From a virus, in the IMG/VR virus record IMGVR_UViG_3300031601_001712, positions 1 through 42,287 of that record: a stretch of DNA of 42,287 bases; one strand, written 5' to 3'. Position 1 is the first letter of the stretch. Each line of letters begins with the position of its first letter. The translations under genes and the position numbers were made by a program. Under the pieces are notes generated by a model. The model saw nothing but the letters and a program-made list of their open reading frames with translations, ran no database searches and was not told the DNA's origin. Shown piece after piece: positions 41,882 through 42,287 of this stretch.

Positions 41882-42287
41882 TCAAACTATTAAAATTTCT
41901 TTTTGTTTTTCTTTAAATTTTTCAAGAAATTTTTCAACAAAAACTTTTTCTTCATTTAAAATTTCTTTTTTAATCCAATCTTTTGGTATGGATTTCCAAT
42001 AATGATCAAAATAATTAATTTCATCCCATTTTCTAACTTTTTTAATTTCTAAGGCATCTCCAATTAATAAATTTATATCTATACCAAATATATATAAAAG
42101 TTTATAAGATGATTCTAATTGCATTTCAATAAACGTATGATTTTCTTTTAACCATTTATTTACATCAAAAGCTTTATCATAATTAGCTAAAGCTCTAATT
42201 ATTCTTATTGTAAATTGACCCCACCCTGCACATAAATCTAATGTTGATTTTGAACTGATTAATTTTTCAATTCCTACTTTTAATATC
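41882..42287 (-). CDS. Methyltransferase-like gene, 3' part (runs off the window)
   Basis: The frame is open to the right edge, so the 5' end is missing; 134 residues are visible. Reading on from the edge gives KSTLDLCAGWGQFTIRIIRA, a good SAM-binding motif I (DxCxGxGxxT), then NYDKAFDVNKWLKENHTFIE, INLLIGDALEIKKV and a charged C-terminus. It looks like the first part of a DNA methyltransferase core, with no NPPY in this part. The next gene has NPPY but a poor motif I, so the two may be related or complementary. Stop codon at 41882-41884, 14 bases before the next ATG. Confidence 0.55.
   Translation of the reverse strand, partial: ILKVGIEKLISSKSTLDLCAGWGQFTIRIIRALANYDKAFDVNKWLKENHTFIEMQLESSYKLLYIFGIDINLLIGDALEIKKVRKWDEINYFDHYWKSIPKDWIKKEILNEEKVFVEKFLEKFKEKQKEILIV

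Noticed and set aside
1-42287. tRNA genes, CRISPR repeats, insertion sequences and integrase
   Set aside because: No cloverleaf-like segment, regular spaced repeat, transposase motif or tyrosine/serine recombinase was seen on either strand; gaps between genes are too short for most of these.
1-42287. Stop-codon reassignment as in some crAss-like or Lak phages
   Set aside because: All large conserved proteins, including terminase, both polymerase subunits and topoisomerase, read through cleanly in the standard code.

Overview
This window reads as part of a large tailed-phage (Caudoviricetes) genome, probably a jumbo myovirus. It carries a terminase large subunit, a tape-measure-like protein, T4-style gp46/gp47 (SbcC/SbcD) and gp52 (type II topoisomerase A) homologues, a UvsW-like helicase, two phage-type RNA polymerase large subunits and several HNH homing endonucleases. 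The DNA is AT-rich, every supported gene lies on the minus strand, genes are packed with many ATGA or TAATG overlaps, and most starts have a strong AAGGAG-type ribosome binding site, so the host is a bacterium. I saw no tRNA, CRISPR array, insertion sequence or integrase. Both window ends cut through genes. There is no gene-free stretch longer than about 100 bases.

Layout, in window order (transcription runs right to left). 1-5.7 kb: virion genes (tape-measure-like, HExxH protein, terminase, a baseplate-hub-like protein) with one homing endonuclease; a rho-independent terminator at 5791-5820 separates them from the genes to the right. 5.8-12.5 kb: mixed conserved and unknown phage genes, a methyltransferase-like protein, a small polymerase-palm-like protein, a homing endonuclease and FolE2 (GTP cyclohydrolase IB). 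12.5-18.2 kb: undivided RNA polymerase beta and beta' genes. 18.2-25.5 kb: a ubiquitin-like conjugation cassette. 25.5-31.6 kb: a WYL_2-type small protein, a radical SAM enzyme next to a protein with an N-terminal TNSSS motif, the gp46/gp47 nuclease pair, a type IV prepilin-like protein and small Cys-rich proteins. 31.6-38.8 kb: UvsW-like helicase, an HNH-QueD fusion, topoisomerase subunit A, two homing endonucleases and small genes including a lipoprotein. 38.7-42.3 kb: a helicase-HNH fusion beside two methyltransferase genes, resembling a restriction-modification module.

The most striking system is the cassette at 18468-25531. In transcription order it has an E2-like domain at the N-terminus of an 857-residue protein, a JAMM/JAB isopeptidase with a zinc-ribbon array, a canonical E1/ThiF enzyme, a beta-grasp ubiquitin-like protein preceded by a SAP/HeH-like domain and ending in GKKGC, a second divergent ThiF protein, and a small protein with an HPN-x9-C motif. 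Component types and order recall the PRTRC (ParB-related, ThiF-related) cassettes of plasmids, but here the cassette sits upstream of the phage's own RNA polymerase genes. The ubiquitin-like gene is clearly richer in G+C than its neighbours and is followed by a cUUCGg hairpin, which suggests high expression. Other points of interest are the phage-borne prepilin-like protein, the HNH-QueD fusion with FolE2 (partial 7-deazaguanine pathway), and the radical SAM/TNSSS pair.
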